From assembly GCA_031286025.1 (NCBI GenBank), contig JAITVB010000257.1, positions 1-15,431 on the forward strand: a DNA stretch of 15,431 bases, given 5' to 3'. A program made the translations under genes and the position numbers. This stretch comes from Rikenellaceae bacterium. Its GTDB lineage: Bacteria > Bacteroidota > Bacteroidia > Bacteroidales > Rikenellaceae. How positions within the stretch are numbered: position 1 is the first letter of the stretch; each line of letters begins with the position of its first letter. Shown in pieces: positions 6,570 through 14,012 of this stretch. The notes under the pieces are model-generated. The model had not been told where the DNA came from. It made no database searches and worked only from the letters and a program-made list of their open reading frames with translations.

Positions 6570-9458
6570 GTGCAGACTTTTTTACAGGAGGTTGCGGCAC
6601 AGTTGTACCGCGAATACGGCGACGAAGTTTCGTCGTTGCGCGTGGTGTTGCCCAGTCGCCGGGCGCGGCTTTTTTTCAACGAGGCGTTGGCCTCGTTGGC
6701 CGGACGCCCGCTGTGGTCGCCCCGTTACCTGTCGGTCGACGAGTTGATGACCACCCTCTCCGGGCTGCATCGCAGCGACCCCGTACGCCTGATCTGCGAA
6801 CTCTACAAGGCCTACTCGCGTCACCACGACGAACCGTTCGACAAATTCTACTTTTGGGGCGAATCGCTACTCGCCGACTTCGACCAGGTCGACAAATATC
6901 TGATCGACGCACCGATGCTTTTTGTGAACATCGCCGACCTGAAACGGCTCGAATCCGACCACTCGTACCTTACCCCCCGACAGATCGAGATCATCCGCGA
7001 GTTTTGGCAGGATTTCAATGTCGAGGCCGCCGACTCGCCCGAAAAGCAACGTTTTTCGAGAATCTGGAACACCTTGCTGCCGATCTACAACGAATACCGC
7101 GAATTACTGGCCGCCAACGAAATGGCTTACCCTGGCATGGTCTACCGGGCGGCGGCCGAGCGTTGCGGCGAGGATAACACGGCATTTCCGCTTACCCCGG
7201 ATGAAAAATATATTTTCATCGGTTTCAATGCCTTGAGTGAGAGCGAAGTCAAAGTTTTCTCCGCCCTCAAAAGCCGCGACATGGCCCGCTTCTTCTGGGA
7301 TTGGGACACCTATTACGTCGATAACCGTGAACAGGAGGCCGGGCTATTTTTACGCGATAACCTGAAACGTTTTCCGCCGTCGGAAACCGCGATTCCGCCG
7401 ACCCGTTTCACCGAACCGAAAGAGATCGTCGCCGTGGCCGCCCCCTCGGACGCGATGCAGTGCAAATATGTCGCCGATTTCCTGCGGCAGGTCGAGGTTG
7501 ACGGCAAGGCTGCGGGTAAGGAAACCGCCGTCGTGCTGACCGATGAAAACCTGCTGATGCCGGTGCTTTACGCGATTCCCGACGAAGTGGCGGCGGTCAA
7601 TATCACAATGGGCTACCCGCTGCGGCAAACCCCGGCCTACACGTTTCTGGAACGCCTGGCCGAGCTCCAACGCCGTAAGCGCGAACGCAACGGCCATACC
7701 TCTTTTCATCACAGCGACGTAACGGGCCTGCTGACGCATCCTTACATCGCAGGCGTCGAATCCGGGGCCGCTCCGCGCCTGGCCGCCGAAACGCTGAAGC
7801 GCGGCCAGATCTTTCTGAAGGAAGAATTTTTTACGGACAACGAAACATTGGGGTCGATCTTCCGTGGGGTCGACGGTTGGGATGCGCTTTGTGACTACCT
7901 GACTGCGGTGTTGGCGTCCGTCGGTGGCCGCCTGCGTCTCGAAGAGCAGACCGAGAACGCCCGCCAACGCGAATTTTTTGCGTTGATGATCGACCGCATC
8001 GGCAAGTTGCAGAATTCGTTACGCGCCTGCGAACTGGATATTTCGGACAACATCCTGTTGTCTTTATTGCGAAAGATGTTGCAGAATACGCGGATCCCAT
8101 ATGAGGGCGAGCCGTTGGAAGGCCTGCAGGTAATGGGGATTCTCGAAACGCGAAACCTCGATTTCGAGAACGTGCTGATCCTTTCGGTCAACGAAGACAC
8201 ATTTCCGGGCAACCTGTCGGGATCGAGCTCGTTCATTCCCTATACATTGCGATACGCCTACGGGCTACCCACACCCCAACATCACGAGGGGGTCTACGGC
8301 TACTATTTCTACCGCCTGCTACAACGCGCCCATCGCATACATCTCGTCTATTCGGTCAAAGCCGACGACAAGCACACCGGCGAACCGAGCCGCTACATCC
8401 ACCAGTTGGACTATGAGTCGTCTCACACGGTCACGCACCGCGATCTGCAACTCAACGTCCGCTTCACCCCAATAACTCCTGTCGTGGTCGAAAAATCAAC
8501 CGACATCAGACGACGGCTCGACGAATTTTTAAACGACGAAAAACCGCGGCTACTCACTCCATCGGATCTTTACGCCTATGTCGAGTGTCCGCTGAAATTC
8601 TATTTCCAAGCCATGGCCCGGATGCGCCCTACGGAAGAAATCACCGAAGAAGTTGACATGCCGATGTTCGGCACCTTGTTCCATAAAGCCGCGGAATTGA
8701 TCTACGGCAGTCTGTCCGGCGACACTGCCCCCACTCCTCGCATCGCCGCCATTCTGAAAGGGAAACAAGTCGAAGAAGCGGTCGACGCGGCCGTCCGCAC
8801 CGAATTTTTCAAGGGAGACGATTCCATCGCCGAGGAAGATTTCGGTGGCAACCTGTCACTCGTTCGCGACATCGTAGCCCACTATCTGCGCGGGATGTTG
8901 GCCTACGACGCCCGCTGCGGCGGCTTTGTCGTGGCCGAAGTCGAAAGGTGGGTCGGCGCGCCGTTTGAATTCTTCGTGAACAACCAGTCTCGCCACGTAC
9001 GCTTAGGGGGGAAAGTCGACCGCATCGATTCGCTTACCGGGGGGGCGGTTCGCGTGGTCGATTACAAAACCGGGGTCTGCCATTCCGAATTCCCCGGCCT
9101 CGACGCCCTGTTCTCGCACCGCCACGGCGACCGCAATCCGGCCGTCCTGCAGACGCTCGTCTACGCCCTTGCGTTACATGCCGAAACCGGGCGCGAAGTG
9201 ATTCCCTCGCTCTATTACGTCCGTTCGATGCAGGGAGCGGCGGCCGAAAATTACTCGCCTTTGTTGGTTGACACGCAGCCGCCGGACGGCGAAAAACAAA
9301 AAAAAGCCGTCGAGGCTTTTTCGGATTATCGTCTGCCGTTGACGGAACACCTCCGGGCAACGCTCGGCATGCTGTTCGATCCCGCCGTACCTTTCACTCC
9401 CTGTGAAGACCCGACCACGTGCGGCTATTGCCCTTACCACTCAATCTGCAACCGGTAG
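6570..9458 (+). CDS. AddB-like PD-(D/E)XK nuclease / inactive helicase subunit with Fe-S staple
   Basis: A 962-residue protein resembling the B subunit of AddAB, which with a UvrD-like AddA partner processes double-strand breaks for recombination. The N-terminal half has a degenerate helicase core: LRVVLPSRRARLFF (23-36) stands where a Walker A strand would be but has no GK[ST], so no ATPase activity is expected. Residues 530-548 (LDFENVLILSVNEDTFPGN) match the conserved pre-nuclease segment. The nuclease domain follows: His705 in GTLFHKAAE, Asp817 in GGKVDRID, Asp831 and Lys833 in VVDYKTG, and Gln861 in LQTLVYALAL. Cys673 (YVECPLKF) plus Cys951, Cys954 and Cys960 (CGYCPYHSIC) reproduce the C...CxxCx5C iron-sulfur staple of AddB. 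The start is the GTG at 6570, just after an in-frame stop at 6555. A TTG at 6603, preceded by AGGAGG at 6586-6591, is an alternative but would lose conserved N-terminal residues. No addA lies beside it. Confidence 0.9.
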   Translation: MQTFLQEVAAQLYREYGDEVSSLRVVLPSRRARLFFNEALASLAGRPLWSPRYLSVDELMTTLSGLHRSDPVRLICELYKAYSRHHDEPFDKFYFWGESLLADFDQVDKYLIDAPMLFVNIADLKRLESDHSYLTPRQIEIIREFWQDFNVEAADSPEKQRFSRIWNTLLPIYNEYRELLAANEMAYPGMVYRAAAERCGEDNTAFPLTPDEKYIFIGFNALSESEVKVFSALKSRDMARFFWDWDTYYVDNREQEAGLFLRDNLKRFPPSETAIPPTRFTEPKEIVAVAAPSDAMQCKYVADFLRQVEVDGKAAGKETAVVLTDENLLMPVLYAIPDEVAAVNITMGYPLRQTPAYTFLERLAELQRRKRERNGHTSFHHSDVTGLLTHPYIAGVESGAAPRLAAETLKRGQIFLKEEFFTDNETLGSIFRGVDGWDALCDYLTAVLASVGGRLRLEEQTENARQREFFALMIDRIGKLQNSLRACELDISDNILLSLLRKMLQNTRIPYEGEPLEGLQVMGILETRNLDFENVLILSVNEDTFPGNLSGSSSFIPYTLRYAYGLPTPQHHEGVYGYYFYRLLQRAHRIHLVYSVKADDKHTGEPSRYIHQLDYESSHTVTHRDLQLNVRFTPITPVVVEKSTDIRRRLDEFLNDEKPRLLTPSDLYAYVECPLKFYFQAMARMRPTEEITEEVDMPMFGTLFHKAAELIYGSLSGDTAPTPRIAAILKGKQVEEAVDAAVRTEFFKGDDSIAEEDFGGNLSLVRDIVAHYLRGMLAYDARCGGFVVAEVERWVGAPFEFFVNNQSRHVRLGGKVDRIDSLTGGAVRVVDYKTGVCHSEFPGLDALFSHRHGDRNPAVLQTLVYALALHAETGREVIPSLYYVRSMQGAAAENYSPLLVDTQPPDGEKQKKAVEAFSDYRLPLTEHLRATLGMLFDPAVPFTPCEDPTTCGYCPYHSICNR

Positions 9459-10367
9459 ACGGCCCTGTTTCTTGTCGAAAAGCGAGGTGAATCTGTAAGG
9501 CAACGGGCTTTCGAAATTCAACGCCTCTTTCGTGACGGGATGCACAAAGGCGAGCTTTCCGGCGTGGAGGGCAACGCGGCCCAGAGGATTCGTCCTGGCC
9601 CCATATTTTCTGTCGCCCGCAACGGGGTGGCCGATCGAGGCGAGTTGGACGCGGATCTGGTTCTTGCGGCCGGTTTCGAGTTCGAGATCAAGCAGGGCGT
9701 AAGCGCCGTTGTCCGTCACGCGGCGATAGCGGGTAACAGCTTGGCGGCCTTCGTCTTCGTTGCGAGTGACGTAAACCCGAAAGGCCTTGTTCTCAGCGAG
9801 TAACGAAACGATCGTGTCTTCCTCTTTCGGGGGAATACCTTCGACCACGGCCTGGTATTTCCGCTCGGTGACCGCTTCCGACCAGTTTTTCTGCATCGTC
9901 TGCTGCACGGCTTCACTCTTGGCGAAGATCATCAGGCCGGACGTTTCGCGATCCAGGCGGTGGAGGACGAAGATCATCGCCCGCGGATCGCGTTGCTTGA
10001 CGTATTGGCTCAGGATATGGTAGGCCGTCTTTTCTGCCACCTTGGGCGTGGCGATCGAAAGCAGTCCGTATTTTTTGTCGATGACCACCAAGTGGTTGTC
10101 CTCGTAGATAATGCGTAGCATCGGGTGGCGGAATTCTTCGTAGCCCTTTTCGAAACCGACGGTCACGGTGTCACCCGGTTTGATCGGAGCATCAAATCGG
10201 GTGGTTACCAGGTGATTGACCCTTACCTGGCGGTGAGTGAGAAATGAGCGGACGGTGGTGCGGCTTTTCTCGGACATCCGGGCAAACAAGAATTCAAGCA
10301 GCGGCGAAGATTCCGTCACGTCAAACGTTAAAACCCTGCCCTCCTTTTTATTCTTCGGAGTCGTCAT
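9441..10367 (-). CDS. RluA-family pseudouridine synthase
   Basis: A 308-residue RNA-modifying enzyme that converts uridine to pseudouridine in rRNA or tRNA. An S4-like RNA-binding region occupies about 20-70 (SFLTHRQVRVNHLVTTRFDA, then PGDTVTV). The catalytic domain begins near 84 (LRIIYEDNHLVVIDKKYGLL). Catalytic Asp139 lies in LHRLDRETSGLMIFAK, the RluA hallmark, and GRKNQIRVQLASIGHPVAGD (233-252) is the second family signature. The combination of S4 and catalytic domain resembles RluC/RluD rather than the short RluA, but the target uridine cannot be assigned. Its start overlaps the acetyltransferase stop by 20 bases, implying translational coupling. Its last 18 bases overlap the end of the addB-like gene on the opposite strand, so there is no dedicated terminator between the two. 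Confidence 0.93.
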   Translation of the reverse strand: MTTPKNKKEGRVLTFDVTESSPLLEFLFARMSEKSRTTVRSFLTHRQVRVNHLVTTRFDAPIKPGDTVTVGFEKGYEEFRHPMLRIIYEDNHLVVIDKKYGLLSIATPKVAEKTAYHILSQYVKQRDPRAMIFVLHRLDRETSGLMIFAKSEAVQQTMQKNWSEAVTERKYQAVVEGIPPKEEDTIVSLLAENKAFRVYVTRNEDEGRQAVTRYRRVTDNGAYALLDLELETGRKNQIRVQLASIGHPVAGDRKYGARTNPLGRVALHAGKLAFVHPVTKEALNFESPLPYRFTSLFDKKQGRLPVAD

Positions 10368-10878
10368 CTTTCAGTAATTCATAGTAGTGCAGGTCAATCA
10401 CCCGCCCATTTTTAACGGCTGCCCGGTGCAGGACGCCGACTTTCGAAAACCCCGCTTTTTCGAGCACGCGCATCGAGGCCGCATTGAAGTCGAACACCGG
10501 GGCAAAAAGGCGCGTGATTTCCGTGGTCTCAAACACATATCCGACCAACGCCCGCAAGGCCTCGGTAACGATCCCGCGCCCCCAGTAGGCTTCGCCGATC
10601 CAGTAGCCTACCTCGGCGCTGATCCGCTCGACGTCGGTCCCGGGGATGAAGCCTATGCCGCCGACGGCCTTGCCATTGATTTTAATGGCGAATTCGCAAA
10701 GCCGATCCCTGCTCAAAACCATTTTGAGAAAATCTTCGGCATCGTTCAGCGTGTAGGGGCAAGGAAAATAGTCGCGCACACAGTTCCAGATGCGGATGTT
10801 GTTCGCCTGTTCGGCGATCGACGACGCATCTTTTATCTCCCACGGACAAATGGAGAATATGTAGGGTTCAATTTTCAT
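10348..10878 (-). CDS. GNAT-family N-acetyltransferase (RimJ/RimL type)
   Basis: A 176-residue acetyl-CoA-dependent acetyltransferase. The frame extends back to a GTG at 10899, but the ATG at 10878 (MKIEPYIF) gives the usual length and I prefer it; no Shine-Dalgarno marks either. The GNAT core shows the AVGGIGFIPG strand (71-80), the EVGYWIGEAYWGRGIVTEAL segment (89-108), whose Gly/Arg-rich turn binds the CoA pyrophosphate, and FNAASMRVLEKAGF (131-144), typical of the RimJ/RimL branch with Asn132. The tail is acidic (DDDSEE) and is encoded in the overlap with the pseudouridine synthase gene. Family members acetylate ribosomal protein N-termini, small molecules or antibiotics. The location between proS and an rRNA/tRNA modification gene hints at a translation-related target, but that is inference. 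Confidence 0.9.
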   Translation of the reverse strand: MKIEPYIFSICPWEIKDASSIAEQANNIRIWNCVRDYFPCPYTLNDAEDFLKMVLSRDRLCEFAIKINGKAVGGIGFIPGTDVERISAEVGYWIGEAYWGRGIVTEALRALVGYVFETTEITRLFAPVFDFNAASMRVLEKAGFSKVGVLHRAAVKNGRVIDLHYYELLKDDDSEE

Positions 10879-10935
10879 CGCGAGATTCGAAAAATACACC
10901 TGCGACCGGACGGCTATGCCGGGAACACGTGCAGT

Positions 10936-12420
10936 CTAATAAGAGCGGGCGAAGATCACGCGGCGCTTCGACGGTTTGCCCGTAAGGATGCACTTGCCCT
11001 CCTCTTCCGGTGCGTCGAAAGGGATGCACCGGATGGTGGCCTTCGTTTCGTTCTTGATCTGCAACTCGGTTTCGCCGGTGCCGTCCCAATGGGCGAGCAC
11101 GAAGCCGCCTTTTTCGTCCAACACGCGCTTGAATTCGTCGTAGGTGTCGACCGGCGTGGTCATCTCCCGACGGAATTTCACGGCCTTGGCGAAAATGTTT
11201 TCCTGGATTTCGACGAGCAGGTTTTCAAGCAACCCGGCCAAACCCTCCTGCGAAACGGTTTCCTTGGCGAGCGTGTCGCGGCGGGCCACTTCAATCGTGC
11301 CGTTCTGCATGTCGCGCGGGCCCATCGCCAAACGCAGAGGAACGCCCTTCAATTCGTATTCGGCGAACTTGAAACCGCTGCGTACGTTGTCGCGGTCGTC
11401 GATTTTCACGCTGATGCCGCGCTTTTTGAGTTCGGCAGCAATGCCTTCGAATTTTTCAACGATCTGCTTCAGTTCTTCTTCTCCTTTGTAGATCGGCACC
11501 ATCACCACCTGGATCGGGGCAAGCTTCGGAGGCAGCACGAGGCCGTTGTTATCGGAGTGGGCCATGATCAACGCGCCCATCAGGCGGGTAGACACCCCCC
11601 ACGAAGTAGCCCACACATAATCGAGTCTCCCTTCGCGGTCAGCGAATTGCACATCGAAAGCCTTCGAAAAATTCTGTCCGAGAAAGTGCGACGTGCCGGA
11701 CTGCAACGCCTTGCCATCCTGCATCAACGCTTCGATGCAGAGGGTGTCCTCGGCCCCGGCGAAGCGTTCGTTGTCGGTTTTGCGGCCGACGATCACCGGC
11801 ACCGACATCCATTGCTCGGCAAAGTCGCGGTAAACGCCGACCATTCTATACGTTTCCTCGATCGCCTCCTCTTTGGTGGCGTGGGCGGTATGGCCTTCCT
11901 GCCAAAGGAATTCGGCGGTACGCAGGAACAGGCGGGTGCGCATCTCCCACCGCACGACGTTGGCCCACTGGTTGCACAGGACGGGCAGGTCGCGATACGA
12001 CTGGATCCAATTTTTATACGTGGCCCAAATGATCGTTTCCGAAGTGGGACGCACGATCAGCTCTTCTTCGAGCTTGGCTTCGGGGTCGACCACCACGCCT
12101 TTGCCGTCGGGCGAGGTCTTGAGGCGATAGTGGGTCACCACGGCGCACTCCTTGGCAAAGCCTTCGACATGGCTCGCCTCGCGGCTGAAGAACGACTTCG
12201 GGATAAGCAGCGGAAAATAGGCGTTGACGTGACCCGTCGCCTTGAACATGTCGTCGAGGGCGCGCTGCATCTTTTCCCAGATCGCATAACCGTAGGGCTT
12301 GATCACCATGCAGCCGCGCACGGCCGAGTTTTCGGCCAACCCGGCCTTCACGACCAGATCGTTATACCATTGCGAGTAATTTTCCTCGCGCGAGGTGAGT
12401 TCCTTGAGTTCTTTCGCCAT
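10936..12420 (-). CDS. proS: Prolyl-tRNA synthetase, archaeal/eukaryotic type
   Basis: A 494-residue class II synthetase that charges tRNA-Pro in the cytoplasm. Motif 2 is present as RPTSETI (124-130) and [20 protein letters not shown] (157-176). Motif 3 includes [16 protein letters not shown] (242-257) and [20 protein letters not shown] (271-290). The anticodon-binding domain starts near 300 ([14 protein letters not shown]). The short gap between motifs 2 and 3 leaves no room for the insertion editing domain of the long bacterial type. The protein ends in Tyr494 (ARSY), the family's conserved C-terminal tyrosine. The C-terminal zinc-type region keeps only two cysteines, Cys465 and Cys477, so zinc binding is probably lost. 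It has its own promoter with a very short leader. The acetyltransferase gene follows 57 bases downstream, so proS, the acetyltransferase and the pseudouridine synthase may form an operon. Confidence 0.97.
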   Translation of the reverse strand: MAKELKELTSREENYSQWYNDLVVKAGLAENSAVRGCMVIKPYGYAIWEKMQRALDDMFKATGHVNAYFPLLIPKSFFSREASHVEGFAKECAVVTHYRLKTSPDGKGVVVDPEAKLEEELIVRPTSETIIWATYKNWIQSYRDLPVLCNQWANVVRWEMRTRLFLRTAEFLWQEGHTAHATKEEAIEETYRMVGVYRDFAEQWMSVPVIVGRKTDNERFAGAEDTLCIEALMQDGKALQSGTSHFLGQNFSKAFDVQFADREGRLDYVWATSWGVSTRLMGALIMAHSDNNGLVLPPKLAPIQVVMVPIYKGEEELKQIVEKFEGIAAELKKRGISVKIDDRDNVRSGFKFAEYELKGVPLRLAMGPRDMQNGTIEVARRDTLAKETVSQEGLAGLLENLLVEIQENIFAKAVKFRREMTTPVDTYDEFKRVLDEKGGFVLAHWDGTGETELQIKNETKATIRCIPFDAPEEEGKCILTGKPSKRRVIFARSY

Positions 12421-12445
12421 AAATTTCCTTGTGTTTTCAGGAGCG

Positions 12446-12476
12446 CAAAGTTAATACTTTTAGGTTGGATTTCAAA
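12446..12476 (-). promoter_or_regulatory. Consensus Bacteroidota promoter for proS
   Basis: Read on the minus strand, TTTG (12473-12476), a 19-base spacer, then TAACTTTG (12446-12453) fit the Bacteroidota housekeeping consensus TTTG-N19-TAnnTTTG fully. Transcription should start near 12440, giving a leader of only about 20 bases before the proS ATG at 12420. There is therefore no room for a T-box or other leader attenuator. Confidence 0.75.
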
Positions 12477-12509
12477 GCATGCAGCGAAAAGGGGGCTTTC
12501 GTATCCATA

Positions 12510-12527
12510 TTCTAACATGATTCTAAC
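12510..12527. repeat. Direct repeat TTCTAAC x2, possible operator
   Basis: TTCTAAC occurs at 12510-12516 and again at 12521-12527, an 11-base period, about one helical turn. The pair lies 20 bases upstream of the -7 box of the lipoprotein promoter and covers the place where a -33 element would be expected. This suggests an activator site, but the repeat is short and could be chance. Confidence 0.35.
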
Positions 12528-12547
12528 GGACTATCGTCAAAAATGCG

Positions 12548-12555
12548 TATCTTTG
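12548..12555 (+). promoter_or_regulatory. Probable -7 box of the lipoprotein/outer-membrane operon
   Basis: TATCTTTG matches TAnnTTTG exactly. No TTTG or TTG is found 19-21 bases upstream. Transcription would start near 12561, leaving a leader of about 90 bases before the ATG at 12654. That leader holds a small inverted repeat (ACGTAA at 12596-12601 with TTACGT at 12616-12621), too weak to call a riboswitch. Confidence 0.5.
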
Positions 12556-12640
12556 TATGGAAAGGTGCGGGGACGGATGCGGAAGATCGCCCGACACGTA
12601 ACTTTTTGTCGATTTTTACGTTGTATATAAAAAGGAATAC

Positions 12641-12647
12641 AAGGAGG
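12641..12647 (+). promoter_or_regulatory. Strong Shine-Dalgarno site for the aromatic-rich lipoprotein
   Basis: AAGGAGG lies 6 bases before the ATG at 12654. It is a near-perfect anti-16S match, whereas the other genes I checked in this window have weak or no such site. It fixes the start codon and suggests strong translation. Confidence 0.7.
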
Positions 12648-12653
12648 TAAGCC

Positions 12654-13967
12654 ATGAAAATTCTTGTCAAATACGCGATGATGTTGGTGGGCGGAGCGCT
12701 GATCGCCACCGCTTGCACCACGACGATGAGTGCCTCGCGGAGCGGGGGCCCGTCGGATGACCTTTATGCAACGCATGACCGCGCAGCCATTGCCCGTGCC
12801 CAGGCTGAACAGTCCGCCCGCATAGCCGCCGCGCGTACCGCCGCCGAACAGCGTGCCGCCGATGCGGTTGTCGCCCGCGAACGCTATGCGCTCGAAGAGA
12901 TCGAAAACGCCGGCCTCGACGGCTATTACTCCGAAGACATTTTTTCGGACACTTACGAAGAATCTTACGCCCGGCGGCTGCAGGGATTCGGTTCGTTGAC
13001 CTACAACCTGCCAAGCAGCTATTGGGATTACCGCTACAGCGACGCCTATTTTCAGACGATGGGCTATGACCCGGCGTTTTACAGCGTGATCGTGATGGGT
13101 GATCAGGTGTGGGTCGAACCCCGCTACGTCACCTCGATGTTCGGTACCTGGGGCCGTCCGGTGAACTATTGCTACGGATGGAACTCGTGGTCCTGGTACC
13201 GCCCGTACTGGAATTGGCATGCCCCCTACTGGGGTTCGCCTTCTTGGTCGTCATCCATGTCGTGGGGCTATCCTTACTATGGTTATGGTTGGGGTTCCCA
13301 CTACGGTTGGGGCGGCGGTTACAACCGGGGGTATTGGAACGGTTACCGGGATGGCTATTATTCCGGCCCGGCACCCTACTACGGCCGCTATGACCGCAAT
13401 GTGATAAACGGCGCCCGTCGGCCCATGACAGGCAGTACCGCCGTCTATCCCCGTTCGACCGTGAACGACGGCCACAGCACGAGTGCTTCCGGAGGTGCCG
13501 TATCGGGTCGCCGGGGCGGAACGACCACCTCGGTCACTCCCGGCACCTCGGTCAATCCTTCGCGCCGCGGAGCGGGCAGCAACCTGACCCCTGGCAGGGC
13601 GACCCTCGGCTCGGGCAATACCTCTACGCGCACCGAAAACGGCGTGACTTTCTACCGCCGCAGCAATTCGAGCACCCCGTCGGGCGGGACGGGCAGCGGC
13701 TACAATCCGAGCGGCAGTTCGAGCCGCGGTTCAAGCCGTGGTTCCGGAACCTACAATCCCGGAAATACTCCGAGCCGTTCGACCGACAACAGCGGCGGTA
13801 GCTCCTACCAACGGCGTGGATCGTCGTCGTCCCCCTCGATGCCGAGTAACAGCGGCAGCAGCGGCACAAGCAGCCGTTCGGGCGGCAGTTACTCACCGAG
13901 TTCCTCGTCCGGCAGCAGCGGCGGCGGTGGCGGAAGCAGCAGCGGTGGCGGCTCGCGCAGACGCTAA
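12654..13967 (+). CDS. Aromatic- and Ser/Gly-rich lipoprotein of unknown function
   Basis: A 437-residue predicted lipoprotein that I cannot assign to a family. The signal MKILVKYAMMLVGGALIATA ends at Cys21. Residues about 42-88 are Ala/Arg/Glu-rich and probably form one long helix or coiled coil (AAIARAQAEQSARIAAARTA). Residues 90-160 form a Tyr-rich possible small domain (YWDYRYSDAYFQTMGYDP, then VWVEPRYV). Residues about 163-247 are extraordinarily rich in Trp, Tyr and Gly, with 12 Trp between 166 and 228. Residues 248-437 are Ser/Gly/Thr/Arg low complexity, with YNPSG/YNPGN echoes, a GGGGG run and an RRR end; this part should be disordered. Composition suggests a surface or structural adhesive role, but that is speculation. 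The next gene, for an outer-membrane barrel, starts 45 bases later without an obvious terminator, so the two are likely co-transcribed. Confidence 0.88.
   Translation: MKILVKYAMMLVGGALIATACTTTMSASRSGGPSDDLYATHDRAAIARAQAEQSARIAAARTAAEQRAADAVVARERYALEEIENAGLDGYYSEDIFSDTYEESYARRLQGFGSLTYNLPSSYWDYRYSDAYFQTMGYDPAFYSVIVMGDQVWVEPRYVTSMFGTWGRPVNYCYGWNSWSWYRPYWNWHAPYWGSPSWSSSMSWGYPYYGYGWGSHYGWGGGYNRGYWNGYRDGYYSGPAPYYGRYDRNVINGARRPMTGSTAVYPRSTVNDGHSTSASGGAVSGRRGGTTTSVTPGTSVNPSRRGAGSNLTPGRATLGSGNTSTRTENGVTFYRRSNSSTPSGGTGSGYNPSGSSSRGSSRGSGTYNPGNTPSRSTDNSGGSSYQRRGSSSSPSMPSNSGSSGTSSRSGGSYSPSSSSGSSGGGGGSSSGGGSRRR
13396..13964 (+). repeat. Low-complexity Ser/Gly/Arg coding region
   Basis: This is the 3' part of the lipoprotein gene, built from irregular runs of AGC, GGC, TCG and CGC-type codons. 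The densest part, 13840-13960, holds overlapping GGCAGC and AGCGGC units. Such DNA is prone to slippage and length variation, although there is no exact tandem repeat long enough to call a microsatellite. Confidence 0.6.
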
Positions 13968-14012
13968 CCGGCCTGACAGCCCCCAAACAGTTACAAATCA
14001 GAAACGACACGT

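Noticed and set aside
10387..12630. A 747-codon open frame on the plus strand, opposite the acetyltransferase and proS genes.
   Set aside because: It lies antisense to two genes with complete family motifs. Its own translation is rich in His, Arg, Asp and Phe without any recognisable domain, as expected from reading GC-biased codons backwards.
12556..12653. Riboswitch in the lipoprotein leader.
   Set aside because: Only one 6-base stem with a 14-base loop can be drawn; no known riboswitch core is visible.
12537..13220. A 227-codon minus-strand frame over the lipoprotein start.
   Set aside because: It crosses the promoter and ribosome binding site of the lipoprotein gene and has no family features.
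13840..13964. Possible CRISPR-like or tandem repeat array in the Ser/Gly-rich end of the lipoprotein gene.
   Set aside because: Units are irregular, have no spacers and follow the codon frame, so this is low-complexity coding sequence.
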